Assembly: GCA_015272155.1 (NCBI GenBank) | Contig: JACYME010000196.1 | Location: 1 to 42,854 of the forward strand | DNA: 42,854 bases | Origin: Leptolyngbyaceae cyanobacterium T60_A2020_046 | GTDB lineage: Bacteria > Cyanobacteriota > Cyanobacteriia > Phormidesmidales > Phormidesmidaceae | Direction: 5' to 3' | In this document: piece after piece, positions 25,640 to 33,767 of the stretch | Layout of the letters: the number at the start of each line of letters is the position of its first letter | Numbering within the stretch: the stretch's first letter is position 1 | Position numbers and translations under genes: made by a program | Notes under the pieces: model-generated | Database searches by the model: none | The model's input: only the letters and a program-made list of their open reading frames with translations | What the model was told of the DNA's origin: nothing

Positions 25640-25680
25640 ATACAGAAGCGATCGCAGGGCACCTGCGATCGCTTCTGTAT
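25640..25680. terminator. Perfect 19-bp hairpin with HIP1 arms downstream of chlM
   Basis: ATACAGAAGCGATCGCAGG (25640-25658), loop GCA, then its exact reverse complement (25662-25680). Each arm contains GCGATCGC. On the minus strand the stem is followed, 6 nt on, by six T (25628-25633), which would make it a terminator in that direction; on the plus strand it has no T-run. It probably stabilises or ends chlM mRNA and backs up psbD termination. Confidence 0.55.
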
Positions 25681-25850
25681 TCAAAGCCCGAACTCTGTCG
25701 TGAAAAGCGGACAGCAGCGCGATCACGGTCAATGGCATCGGTGAGTGTTGAAGCTTGGTGTAGCGATTCTAGCTAAGAATGAGGGCAGGACGCTTCTAGA
25801 AAGCTTGATTTAACGTTCTATGCATTCTCAAACCTATGTCGAATGACGAT

Positions 25851-25879
25851 AAAAAAGGGAGCGCCAACGGCGCTCCCTT
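25851..25879 (-). terminator. Intrinsic terminator of psbD
   Basis: GGGAGCGCC (25857-25865), loop AAC, GGCGCTCCC (25869-25877), extendable to 11 bp with flanking A/T. On the minus strand it is followed by six T. It lies 40 bp past the psbD stop codon and shows that psbD is transcribed alone, without psbC. Confidence 0.88.
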
Positions 25880-25918
25880 CGGCTTATGAGATTGCTTGTT
25901 AAGACCTGAGATCGGAGG

Positions 25919-26977
25919 TTACAGTGCGTTACCGCGAGGCAGTACCTCTTCAGGGAATACAAACTTCTCGTGGGGCTGGTCGGTCGGAGCCATCCATGCC
26001 CGGATACCTTCATTCAGCAGAATGTTCTTGGTGTAGAAGGTTTCAAACTCAGGGTCTTCTGCGGCACGAATTTCCTGCGACACAAAGTCATAGGCCCGCA
26101 GGTTCAGACCCAAGCCAACCACACCTACCGCACTCATCCACAGCCCCGTCACCGGCACAAACAGCATGAAGAAGTGCAGCCAACGCTTGTTGGAGAAGGC
26201 AATACCGAAAATCTGAGACCAGAACCGGTTTGCCGTCACCATCGAGTAGGTTTCTTCGGCCTGGGTCGGCTCGAAGGCGCGGAAGGTGTTGGCATTCTCA
26301 CCATCTTTGAACAAGGTATTTTCCACCGTTGCGCCGTGAATGGCACACAGCAGCGCACCACCCAGAACGCCTGCCACTCCCATCATGTGGAAGGGGTTCA
26401 GCGTCCAGTTGTGGAACCCTTGGAAGAACAGCAGGAAGCGGAAAATCGCGGCTACGCCAAAGCTGGGCGCGAAGAACCAGCTCGACTGCCCCAAGGGATA
26501 CATCAAGAACACCGACACAAACACTGCAATCGGCGCAGAGAAGGCGATCGCGTTGTAAGGACGCAGACCCACCAGACGGGCGACCTCGAACTGACGCAGC
26601 ATAAAGCCGATCAGACCAAAGGCTCCGTGCAGGGCAATGAAGCTCCACAGCCCGCCGATTTGGCACCAGCGGACGAAGTCACCTTGGGCTTCGGGACCCC
26701 ACAGCAGCAGCAGGGAGTGGCCCATGCTGTCGGCGGGAGTCGAAACCGCAACGGTGAGGAAGTTACAGCCTTCCAGGTAGGAGGAGGCGAGGCCGTGGGT
26801 GTACCACGAGGTGACGAAGGTGGTGCCGGTTAGCCATCCGCCCACCGCCATGTAGGCGCAGGGGAACAGCAGTAGGCCAGACCACCCGATGAAGACGAAT
26901 CGGTCGCGCTTCAGCCAGTCGTCGAGGACGTCGAACCATCCCCGCTGGGCTTGCGCTCGTCCCATTGCTATGGTCAT
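25919..26977 (-). CDS. psbD: Photosystem II D2 protein, stand-alone gene copy
   Basis: D2 is one of the two reaction-centre core subunits of photosystem II in the thylakoid membrane. The 352 residues are full length. All key residues are present: His117 (accessory chlorophyll), Tyr160 (redox-active TyrD), His197 (P680 ligand), His214 and His268 (non-haem iron). Ser/His/Ala-rich membrane helices and the C-terminal VLPRGNAL complete the protein. The ATG at 26977 has GGAG 9 nt upstream (minus strand). In most cyanobacteria psbD overlaps psbC, and a second monocistronic psbD copy exists. Here an intrinsic terminator follows at once and no psbC is present, so this is probably that second copy (psbDII), often light-stress induced. 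Confidence 0.95.
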   Translation of the reverse strand: MTIAMGRAQAQRGWFDVLDDWLKRDRFVFIGWSGLLLFPCAYMAVGGWLTGTTFVTSWYTHGLASSYLEGCNFLTVAVSTPADSMGHSLLLLWGPEAQGDFVRWCQIGGLWSFIALHGAFGLIGFMLRQFEVARLVGLRPYNAIAFSAPIAVFVSVFLMYPLGQSSWFFAPSFGVAAIFRFLLFFQGFHNWTLNPFHMMGVAGVLGGALLCAIHGATVENTLFKDGENANTFRAFEPTQAEETYSMVTANRFWSQIFGIAFSNKRWLHFFMLFVPVTGLWMSAVGVVGLGLNLRAYDFVSQEIRAAEDPEFETFYTKNILLNEGIRAWMAPTDQPHEKFVFPEEVLPRGNAL

Positions 26978-27467
26978 CGAGCGTATCTCCAAAAATGAAT
27001 CAACAAATTAAGAGTCATACTCCGCCGCTAGGCAGCAAAAAAATGAATGAGCACTGGTTGCGGGAAGTATGAGTTAGCTTAACTGTTCTTTACTATAAGC
27101 GATCGCTCCTAAGGTCGCAGCGACTGATCCCGGCGATTTTTGGAGAGAGTATATTTACTCATGATGCTGCTGCGATGCTCGAATCCCTTGCAATAAAAGT
27201 GTTTTAGCGATTTTCTCTGTTGCTAGGATAAGAAATGCTGCAAAGACTAAACCTGAGATAGGCAATGTGGCCTTTGTCAAGTTTTAAGGTTTGCTCGGTT
27301 GACAATCGCAGGTTTCTTGCAGAAGCTGGATTCCTTTAACCGATTGTGGTCATGGGCCAGCACGACCGCAATTGTGCTGGCTTTGCTGGGCGGGCGGTGA
27401 TTTTCACCCCCGACTCTGGGCTTGTCTGAGATACTGAAGAAGCACTTCAAAATCTATCAAGCATCTT
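26978..27467. other. Divergent regulatory region between psbD and UPF0367 gene
   Basis: About 490 bp without a gene. On the minus strand, TATAGT at 27092-27097 is a possible psbD -10, with a poor -35 (CTGCGA, 17 bp away), giving a leader of about 110 nt. A small inverted repeat GAGTA/TACTC lies at 27147-27160. On the plus strand TTGACA at 27299-27304 is a good -35, but no matching -10 is at 17 bp. I looked for HLR1-type repeats (TTACA direct repeats) and found no clear pair. Confidence 0.3.
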
Positions 27468-27755
27468 ATGTACACCCTAGAAGTCAATCTGAAGCAAACG
27501 CCGATGCCGTTGAGCGTTCAAAAGAAAACCCTGGAGGATGCGCAGGCAGATTATCGGCGGCTTTCAGAGGCGATCGCAGGTTCTAGCGGCGGCGTTCTAG
27601 AGCTCACCTGTGATCAAATGCCGGAAAAACGGATTACGTTGCTGGCGAGCGAAGTTGTGGCGATTCAGATTTATGAGAAATCTGGCACGGCGTCCTCGTC
27701 GGGTAAGGCTCCCGGTTTCTTTTCCCTGGTCGGTGGCGATGAAGGGAGCCGCTAA
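27468..27755 (+). CDS. UPF0367 family protein
   Basis: A 95-residue small soluble protein of a cyanobacterial/plastid family without known function. The start MYTLEVNLKQTPMPLSVQKK and the end GKAPGFFSLVGG fit the UPF0367 pattern: a compact domain of beta strands (VLELTCDQMPEKRITLL, then VVAIQIYEKSG) and a short C-terminal tail. No cysteine cluster, membrane segment or catalytic motif is visible. It is followed on the same strand by the ABC ATPase gene after about 234 bp. Confidence 0.75.
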   Translation: MYTLEVNLKQTPMPLSVQKKTLEDAQADYRRLSEAIAGSSGGVLELTCDQMPEKRITLLASEVVAIQIYEKSGTASSSGKAPGFFSLVGGDEGSR

Positions 27756-27989
27756 TCACCTTAAATACTGGTCAAAACTGGGGTGCGATCGCCTTCGGGT
27801 TCGATATCGTTGACGCCACACGCTCCGGATCTCAAACGTTGGGCGAAGTGGTCGCTTTGGCAGGCTTCGCCCATGCTCCCACGGAGACAAGTCTTGACCT
27901 CACAAAATCACGGCGTCTCGGGTTGGTCTCGCTGGCTTAGGGACAGTTCGGTTGCGTCAGTTTCAGCACATGGTTCAGTAGAGCGCGTT

Positions 27990-28664
27990 ATGGCCCGAGT
28001 GAGCAACGCTGCGATCGCGGTGCAAGATGTGTCATTTCAGTGGGCGGCGGATGCCCCGGTTTTGCAGCGGTGTTCCCTAGCGGTGCAGCCTGGCGAATTT
28101 TGTATGCTGCTGGGCAATAACGGCAGCGGTAAATCAACACTGCTGAAGTTGTTGGGGGGGCTGCTGACCCCCCAGGATGGGGTTATTCACATCGAAAAGC
28201 CTATTGGTTACGTCTTTCAAAACCCGGATCACCAATTGGTCATGCCGACGGTTGGCGCGGATGTGGCCTTTGGTCTGGTGAGCGAAAACTTGACCCTGCC
28301 TCAGGTGCGGTCGCGGGTGCTAGAGGCATTGGATGCGGTGAGCTTGGTTCACCTTGCGCGTCGGCCTATCTATGCCCTGAGTGGTGGACAAAAGCAGCGG
28401 GTGGCGATCGCGGGGGCGATCGCGCGCAACTGTCGCGTGTTGCTGCTCGATGAGCCGACTGCGCTGCTGGATCCCGATAGCCAACTCGAACTGACGGCGC
28501 AGGTGCGATCGCTAGTCAAACAGCGCAACCTCACGGCACTGTGGGTCACTCACCGATTGGTTGAGCTGGAATATTGCGATCGCGCCTTCTTGCTGAGAAA
28601 CGGCACCGTCGTTGCCCAAGGCAACCCCGACAGTGTGCGGCGTCAGCTTGAGCACGGGGAATAA
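27990..28664 (+). CDS. CbiO/EcfA-like ABC transporter ATP-binding protein
   Basis: A 224-residue ATPase of the energy-coupling-factor / cobalt-type ABC subfamily, also related to plant plastid NAP14 (family knowledge). Motifs in order are Walker A GNNGSGKST, Q-loop VFQNPDHQ, signature LSGGQKQRVAIAGAIA, Walker B VLLLDEPTA and H-loop VTHR. The ATG at 27990 (MARVSNAAIAVQDVSFQW) is chosen over the in-frame 27783, whose 69 additional residues look like non-coding DNA. No membrane partner is adjacent, so the transported substrate (metal or vitamin) is unknown. Confidence 0.85.
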   Translation: MARVSNAAIAVQDVSFQWAADAPVLQRCSLAVQPGEFCMLLGNNGSGKSTLLKLLGGLLTPQDGVIHIEKPIGYVFQNPDHQLVMPTVGADVAFGLVSENLTLPQVRSRVLEALDAVSLVHLARRPIYALSGGQKQRVAIAGAIARNCRVLLLDEPTALLDPDSQLELTAQVRSLVKQRNLTALWVTHRLVELEYCDRAFLLRNGTVVAQGNPDSVRRQLEHGE

Positions 28665-28787
28665 CGCGATCGCGGGTCAGAATTCCCCCATATCGCCCGA
28701 CTTCCTCCGCAGAAGAGATTAAGATATGAAAAAGATTTGAAATTTTTAACCCTATCCCTCGGCTGCTGGAGCAGTCCCTGATGTGTC

Positions 28788-29339
28788 ATGGCCTCCCATC
28801 ATCCTCATCCTCTACTATTTGTTGATGGGTACAACATCATTGGTGCTTGGCCCCAGCTCATCAAGCTGCGCAACCGCCAGGGGCTCGAAGAAGCCCGCCA
28901 CTATCTAATTGAGATCCTGGCGAACTACAGCGCCTACAAAAGTTTTCAGACGCGGATTGTGTTTGACGCCTACGCCCAAAAAGCCCCGAGTCTTGCAGAA
29001 ACCGTGACCCAGCACCTGTCCGTGCATTACACCAGTTTTGGGCAAACCGCAGACAGCTACATCGAAAAGTGGTGTGCGGAAAATCGTGTGCAAATTCGAT
29101 GCTCTCAACAGCGGCTGATTGTAGCGACCTCTGATCGCGCCCAGCAATTGACAGTGGTGGGCTATGGGGCTGAATGGATGTCGGCAAACCAGCTTGCCCA
29201 AGATGTCTCGCTGGCCGTGAAGGGAAGCCGCCAGCATCGCAAAAAATCTGCCCAGGGCGCTTCGCAAAAGCTCATGCACGCCCTCACCCCAGAAACACAA
29301 AAAGCGCTGCAAAAAATGCGCTTTGGGCATCTGCGTTAG
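28788..29339 (+). CDS. NYN-domain protein, YacP/Rae1-like ribonuclease candidate
   Basis: A 183-residue protein with a PIN-like NYN domain. LLFVDGYNIIGAWPQL carries the first conserved Asp at about residue 13. Other acidic sites are VFDAYAQ, TADSYIEKW and VATSDRAQQL, which together form the metal-binding set expected of the YacP family. Bacillus Rae1 (YacP) cleaves mRNA on the ribosome; whether the cyanobacterial protein does so is unknown. The C-terminal 40 residues are basic (RQHRKKSAQGASQKL), suiting RNA binding. It follows the ABC gene by about 120 bp. Confidence 0.82.
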   Translation: MASHHPHPLLFVDGYNIIGAWPQLIKLRNRQGLEEARHYLIEILANYSAYKSFQTRIVFDAYAQKAPSLAETVTQHLSVHYTSFGQTADSYIEKWCAENRVQIRCSQQRLIVATSDRAQQLTVVGYGAEWMSANQLAQDVSLAVKGSRQHRKKSAQGASQKLMHALTPETQKALQKMRFGHLR

Positions 29340-29564
29340 AGCACGTTGTCTGATGGCGGCGGAATCCTCGATCGCCCCAGCCGTATCAGGGCGTGGAGCA
29401 AGTGTTGAGGCGCGCGCGAACCCACCGTTGCCTCCACAGCCTCCAAGATTTGAGGATTTCAATAGGAAGGGATAGGGCTGGCATCACAGGCCCAATAGAA
29501 CTTTTTTCCGCTAACCCCTTGCCAAAGGGGACAATCTGTCGGTACCATGAACTCTGCAATGCAA
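29340..29564. other. Intergenic spacer before tRNA-Asn
   Basis: No feature supported. A 98-residue open frame that runs from here through tRNA-Asn is discounted because it translates the tRNA. Confidence 0.4.
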
Positions 29565-29636
29565 TCCTCAGTAGCTCAGTGGTAGAGCGGTCGGCTGTTA
29601 ACCGATTGGTCGTAGGTTCGAATCCTACCTGGGGAG
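29565..29636 (+). tRNA. tRNA-Asn (anticodon GTT)
   Basis: Acceptor TCCTCAG pairs with CTGGGGA (one G-U), discriminator G. D-loop AGTGGTAGA is canonical. The anticodon stem TCGGC/CGATT (sic, with a G-U) surrounds loop TGTTAAC, giving anticodon GUU. T arm GTAGG-TTCGAAT-CCTAC. CCA is not encoded. Confidence 0.96.
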
Positions 29637-29900
29637 TTTTTCAGAAAATGAAGCTTAGGCAAGCATTTGGGCGGTGGCCACTACCCTAGCCCGCTAACTC
29701 TGGCCTGGGCTCAATTCTGAGCGAACAGGTCGCCCACAACGCCAGATAAATCTAAAGGAAATCTTAAGGGCTGAGCCTTAGCGGTGGAGAATCTGTGGAG
29801 AACCTTATAATTCTGTATAGAATCCCCCAAGATTCTAAATATCCCGTAGAAATCGGGGGCTGTTGCGGAAGCCCGATGTTTCATCATAAAAGCGCTTTTA
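29637..29900. promoter_or_regulatory. rpaA upstream region
   Basis: 264 bp between tRNA-Asn and rpaA. TATAAT at 29806-29811 is a perfect -10 hexamer, but the -35 (GGTGGA, 17 bp upstream) is poor, as in many cyanobacterial type 2 promoters. A C5...G5 pair (from 29825 to 29860) could fold in the leader. No Shine-Dalgarno is visible at the rpaA start. Confidence 0.4.
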
Positions 29901-30605
29901 ATGATGCCTCGAATCCTTGTGATTGATGACGACCCCTCAATTGCGGAACTCGTCTCGGTAAACCTAGAAATGGCGGGCTATGATGTCAGTCAGGCTAGTG
30001 ACGGCATTAGAGGGCAAGCTTTGGCTGTTCAGCTTTTGCCTGACCTGATTATGTTGGATCTGATGCTGCCAAAGGTAGATGGTTTGACGGTGTGCCAGCG
30101 CCTTCGTCGTGATAGCCGGACGGCAGAGATCCCGGTACTTATGTTGACAGCCTTGGGCCAGACTCAAGACAAAGTGGATGGTTTTAATGCAGGAGCTGAT
30201 GACTATCTTACAAAACCCTTTGAGTTAGAAGAAATGCTGGCTCGAGTGCGGGCGTTGTTGCGCCGTACCGATCGCATTCCCCAGGCAGCTAAGCACAGCG
30301 AAATTTTGAACTATGGGCCGCTGACGTTGATTCCTGAGCGGTTTGAGGCCGTATGGTTTGACCAGACTGTAAAGCTAACTCATCTAGAGTTTGAGCTGTT
30401 GCATTGTCTGTTGCAGCGGCATGGACAGACGGTTTCGCCCAGCGAAATCTTGAAGGAAGTGTGGGGCTATGATCCCAATGATGATATTGAGACGATTCGG
30501 GTGCATGTGCGTCATTTGCGCACGAAGCTAGAGCCCGATCCACGTCACCCGAAGTACATCAAGACGGTGTATGGGGCGGGCTATTGTTTAGAGCTGCCGA
30601 CCTAG
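29901..30605 (+). CDS. rpaA: Response regulator RpaA, circadian output regulator
   Basis: OmpR-family master regulator that, phosphorylated by SasA (and dephosphorylated through CikA), drives circadian gene expression in cyanobacteria. The 234-residue sequence agrees closely with RpaA as I remember it, including [60 protein letters not shown] and the end [14 protein letters not shown]. The phospho-acceptor is Asp53, if counted from the first of two tandem ATGs (29901); the second start at 29904 is equally possible. Neither has a Shine-Dalgarno. It is convergent with the GGDEF-EAL gene (30635-32977), 29 bp apart. Confidence 0.9.
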   Translation: MMPRILVIDDDPSIAELVSVNLEMAGYDVSQASDGIRGQALAVQLLPDLIMLDLMLPKVDGLTVCQRLRRDSRTAEIPVLMLTALGQTQDKVDGFNAGADDYLTKPFELEEMLARVRALLRRTDRIPQAAKHSEILNYGPLTLIPERFEAVWFDQTVKLTHLEFELLHCLLQRHGQTVSPSEILKEVWGYDPNDDIETIRVHVRHLRTKLEPDPRHPKYIKTVYGAGYCLELPT

Positions 30606-30634
30606 GGCAGGTGTAAACCGGGCGTAGGTTTTGG

Positions 30635-32977
30635 TTATCCTTCAGCGGGCGATCGCAACTGGCTCGTGAGCAAATGCTCAACTTCTACGACCTCTAACGG
30701 GGGGTAAAACCAGTAGCCTTGCCCGAAGAGGCAGCCGCTTTTTAACAGGAATTCTGCCTGCTGCCCGGTTTCAATGCCTTCCCCGACAATATTTAAGCCG
30801 AGATTGCCGCCGAGAGCGATGATGGTTTTAATCACTTCCTGGTTGTCTGGGGTGGTTTCTAAGTTTGAGACGAAGGATTTGTCGATTTTTAAGATGTCTT
30901 TGGGAAACCGCAGCAGGTAGCTCAGGGAGCAGTATCCAGTCCCAAAGTCATCTAAGGCAACTTGAATCTGGCGCGATCGCAGTTGTTGTAGCGTAACGAG
31001 GGCTGTCTCCTCCGTCTCGATGAGGGCGCTTTCTGTAATTTCAACCCGTAGGTGTTGGCTGATCATTCCTGTTGAGGAGATCGCGTGATCAATTTGATCA
31101 ACGAGGTCGGGCTGGGCCAACTGCTTCGCCGATAGGTTCACACTCATCCGCATTGACTTGATCTCTGGCCAGTGGGCGAGCCAAGTTTGCCACTGGCGGC
31201 AGGCTTCGTGGAGCACCCACTGGCCAATCGGGACAATTAACCCGGTTTGTTCGGCAACGGGAATAAAGTGGGCGGGCGAGAGGAGCCCATGATTAGGATC
31301 CTGCCAGCGGATTAGGGCTTCAAACCCACAAATATGCTGGGTTGGCAGGTGAATAATGGGCTGATAGGTGAGGCGAAATTCCTGGCGATCGAGGGCGCGG
31401 CGCAGATCGTTCTCAAGCTGGAGGCGGCGCTTGACCTGGGTGTGCATCGATCCGTCAAAGACCTGGTACTGGCCGCGACCTTTGCTTTTGGCTTGATACA
31501 TAGCGGTGTCGGCATCGCGTAAAAATTGGGCGGCATCGCTATAACTTTGGGCATTGAGCACGATGCCGATGCATGCACTGGCAAAAAGTTCTTGGGTGTC
31601 GAGGGTGATGGGGCGTCTCAGAGTGAGTTGAATGCGTTCGACGATTTCGGTAACGTCGTCAATGCCCTCAATTTCCTCTAAGAGGATGGCAAATTCGTCG
31701 CCACTGGTGCGGGCGAGGGTATCGCCGACACGCAGGCAACGGTTGAGGCGATCGGCGACGACGCGCAGCAAGAAATCGCCTGCATCATGCCCCAGGCTGT
31801 CGTTCACGATCCGAAAGTCGTCGAGATCGAGGAAGAGGACGGCAAATTCTCGACCGGAGGCGCTGCCGTCGAGGTCTTGGTGACGGTGGGCAATTTGAAT
31901 GGCATGGTTGAGGCGATCAAGAAAGAGGGCGCGGTTGGGGAGCCCAGTGAGGGAATCGTGAAAGGCGTCGTGGCGGAGTTGTTCTTCGATGCGGTGGCGT
32001 TGCTGGAGTTCTTTTTGGGCTTGTTCGTAGAGTTGAGATTGGTAGATGGCGATCGCGCATTGATCGGCAACGGCTTTGACCAGCGATCGTTCAGCTTGGC
32101 TCCAGTCACGGGGTCGGAAGGCTTGATAAAGGGTCAAAACGCCAAAATAATGCTGCTGATAGCAGACGGGAGTAATCAGACCCGATTGAATCTGATGAGC
32201 CTCAAAAAATGTGGCTAAATCAGGATCTAAATCGGTGTGGGGAGGCTGCAAAATGAGCTGATGACCGGCCCGGAGGTCAGCATGGTGTTTTTGGCACAGG
32301 CTGCACTCGACATTGTAAAAACACTGGCGGTTGACAGCGCGATCGCTCACATAGCGCACCACCATGCGCTGATCAGCCTCTGGCCGCACCATCAGGCAAT
32401 AGCTCACCTCCAGCACATCATGGAGCTGATTTACCGTCGTTTGCAGCACCTCCTCCAAAACCAGCGTTTCACGCATTGCATGAACAATGCGATTTAGAAT
32501 CGACTCGCGCCATGCCTGCTGTTCGATCTGAGAAATCGCGGCCTGCTTTTGTGCTCGCAAGTCCGCCTCATTCAGCGCCCGTTGGAGCACCGTGGGCAGC
32601 CGATAGAGGCGATCTTTCAAGACGTAATCCGTCATCCCGGCCCGAATACACTCCACCGCAGCCTCTTCGCCTAAGCTGCCAGTGACGAGAATGAAGGGGG
32701 TATTGGGCTGGAGGTTTTGCACGATAGACAACACCTGGGGCGCATGGAGTCCAGGCAAGCGATAGTCGGCAAGAACCGCGCTGAAGCGCTCACTTCGCAG
32801 TTTTGTTTCACATCCCTTGAGATCTGCCGCAGTCTCGTAGGCAAAGACCAGCCCCGATGATTCCAGCGCCAGCAAAATGAGCTCGATATCCTCGGGCACA
32901 TCTTCCACAATCAGTAGGTTGAGCGGCGGTGAAGTCTCTTCAGCGTCGGAAAGTCCGCTGTGCATAGCATCTGGCAT
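30635..32977 (-). CDS. REC-GAF-GGDEF-EAL cyclic-di-GMP signalling protein
   Basis: A 780-residue soluble response regulator with both c-di-GMP synthase and phosphodiesterase domains. The N-terminal receiver (about 18-135) has Asp71 in VLADYRLPG. A GAF domain follows (about 160-320) with a CSLCQKHH segment at 225-232. The GGDEF domain (about 338-510) reads SGDEF at 425-429, a functional variant, preceded by an I-site RVGD at 416-419. The EAL domain (about 520-775) retains EAL at 553-555, the Asn of SVNLS (614), EITES (646-650), DDFGTG (676-681), Lys697, EGIET (733 on) and Gln753, so phosphodiesterase activity is expected. It is the third gene after the giant kinase and the Rcp1-like receiver, 76 bp behind the latter, and is probably controlled by them. 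Confidence 0.92.
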   Translation of the reverse strand: MPDAMHSGLSDAEETSPPLNLLIVEDVPEDIELILLALESSGLVFAYETAADLKGCETKLRSERFSAVLADYRLPGLHAPQVLSIVQNLQPNTPFILVTGSLGEEAAVECIRAGMTDYVLKDRLYRLPTVLQRALNEADLRAQKQAAISQIEQQAWRESILNRIVHAMRETLVLEEVLQTTVNQLHDVLEVSYCLMVRPEADQRMVVRYVSDRAVNRQCFYNVECSLCQKHHADLRAGHQLILQPPHTDLDPDLATFFEAHQIQSGLITPVCYQQHYFGVLTLYQAFRPRDWSQAERSLVKAVADQCAIAIYQSQLYEQAQKELQQRHRIEEQLRHDAFHDSLTGLPNRALFLDRLNHAIQIAHRHQDLDGSASGREFAVLFLDLDDFRIVNDSLGHDAGDFLLRVVADRLNRCLRVGDTLARTSGDEFAILLEEIEGIDDVTEIVERIQLTLRRPITLDTQELFASACIGIVLNAQSYSDAAQFLRDADTAMYQAKSKGRGQYQVFDGSMHTQVKRRLQLENDLRRALDRQEFRLTYQPIIHLPTQHICGFEALIRWQDPNHGLLSPAHFIPVAEQTGLIVPIGQWVLHEACRQWQTWLAHWPEIKSMRMSVNLSAKQLAQPDLVDQIDHAISSTGMISQHLRVEITESALIETEETALVTLQQLRSRQIQVALDDFGTGYCSLSYLLRFPKDILKIDKSFVSNLETTPDNQEVIKTIIALGGNLGLNIVGEGIETGQQAEFLLKSGCLFGQGYWFYPPLEVVEVEHLLTSQLRSPAEG

Positions 32978-33053
32978 TGTCTTACGTCCGTCGGAGGCTG
33001 CGTACTGACTTTGTCTAGCCTTGCGCTAGACCAGACCCCTAAAATCGCCGATA

Positions 33054-33500
33054 TCAAGCCCCCAAATAACCTAGGGGATGGTTGACATTCATCCAGTAAG
33101 CCCCGACTTGTTGAGCAAGTTCACGAAATTGTTGAAATTCCAGGGCTTTGACAACATAGCTGTTAACACCCAGATTGTAACAAGCTCTTAGGTCCTGCTC
33201 TTCAGCGGAGGAGGTCATGATGACAACGGGTAGAAATCGGGTTCTGGGATGACTGCGAATCGCTTGCAGAACTTCGATCCCGTTCTTTTTGGGGAGTTTG
33301 AGATCCATTAAGACAAGGCGAGGAAGATCGCGGGTCGGTGGGCTCAGATCGTTACCACAAAGGTATTGAATCGCTTGTTCTCCATCGGAGACAACATCGA
33401 AAACACGGATGAAATTCAGCTCTTGAATCGCGAGTTGAATTAACTCAACATCGTTGGGATCATCTTCTACGAGCAATAATTTTTGGGGATCAACAACCAT
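33054..33500 (-). CDS. Rcp1-like single-domain response regulator
   Basis: A 148-residue receiver-only protein of the type paired with phytochrome-like kinases (Rcp1). The ATG at 33500 (MVVDPQKLLLVEDDPNDVEL) is chosen over one 8 codons upstream. It has acidic pair VEDD, phospho-acceptor Asp66 in LVLMDLKLPKKNGIEVL, and TSSAEEQDLRACYNLGVNSY. The conserved Lys is followed by Ala (VVKALEF) where receivers normally have Lys-Pro, a small departure. Without an output domain it should relay phosphate or dock to a partner. It lies 267 bp after the giant kinase and 76 bp before the GGDEF-EAL gene, on one strand. Confidence 0.9.
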   Translation of the reverse strand: MVVDPQKLLLVEDDPNDVELIQLAIQELNFIRVFDVVSDGEQAIQYLCGNDLSPPTRDLPRLVLMDLKLPKKNGIEVLQAIRSHPRTRFLPVVIMTSSAEEQDLRACYNLGVNSYVVKALEFQQFRELAQQVGAYWMNVNHPLGYLGA

Positions 33501-33767
33501 GCTTGGACACTTCCAGGAACACACGTTTCGTCAAAAACTGTATGGTGCTCGTCGTTGCTTTGGCGTCACGAATGACACGCAATCCCCTGATAAACCTTGT
33601 GTGAACGCAGCTTGATGCTGTCTTTGATGAACTGAATTTATTTGATGCATGGGGATCGATGACGGGATGGTGAGTCTCTGTACGATCGCATCCAACACCT
33701 GTGATTAGTATGCCCGCCAAATGGACAAAACGGTATACAGCCGTGAGGCTAAGGCTCGGAGCCGATT

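Noticed and set aside
26978-27200. HLR1 (RpaB) sites upstream of psbD
   Set aside because: TTTACT occurs but no TTACA direct repeat with correct spacing.
29393-29689. 98-residue plus-strand frame
   Set aside because: It reads through tRNA-Asn (29565-29636).
30635-32977. GAF domain as a bilin-binding cyanobacteriochrome, because of CSLCQKHH
   Set aside because: The usual Cys-His chromophore motif and surrounding DXCF or tongue-type residues are not seen.
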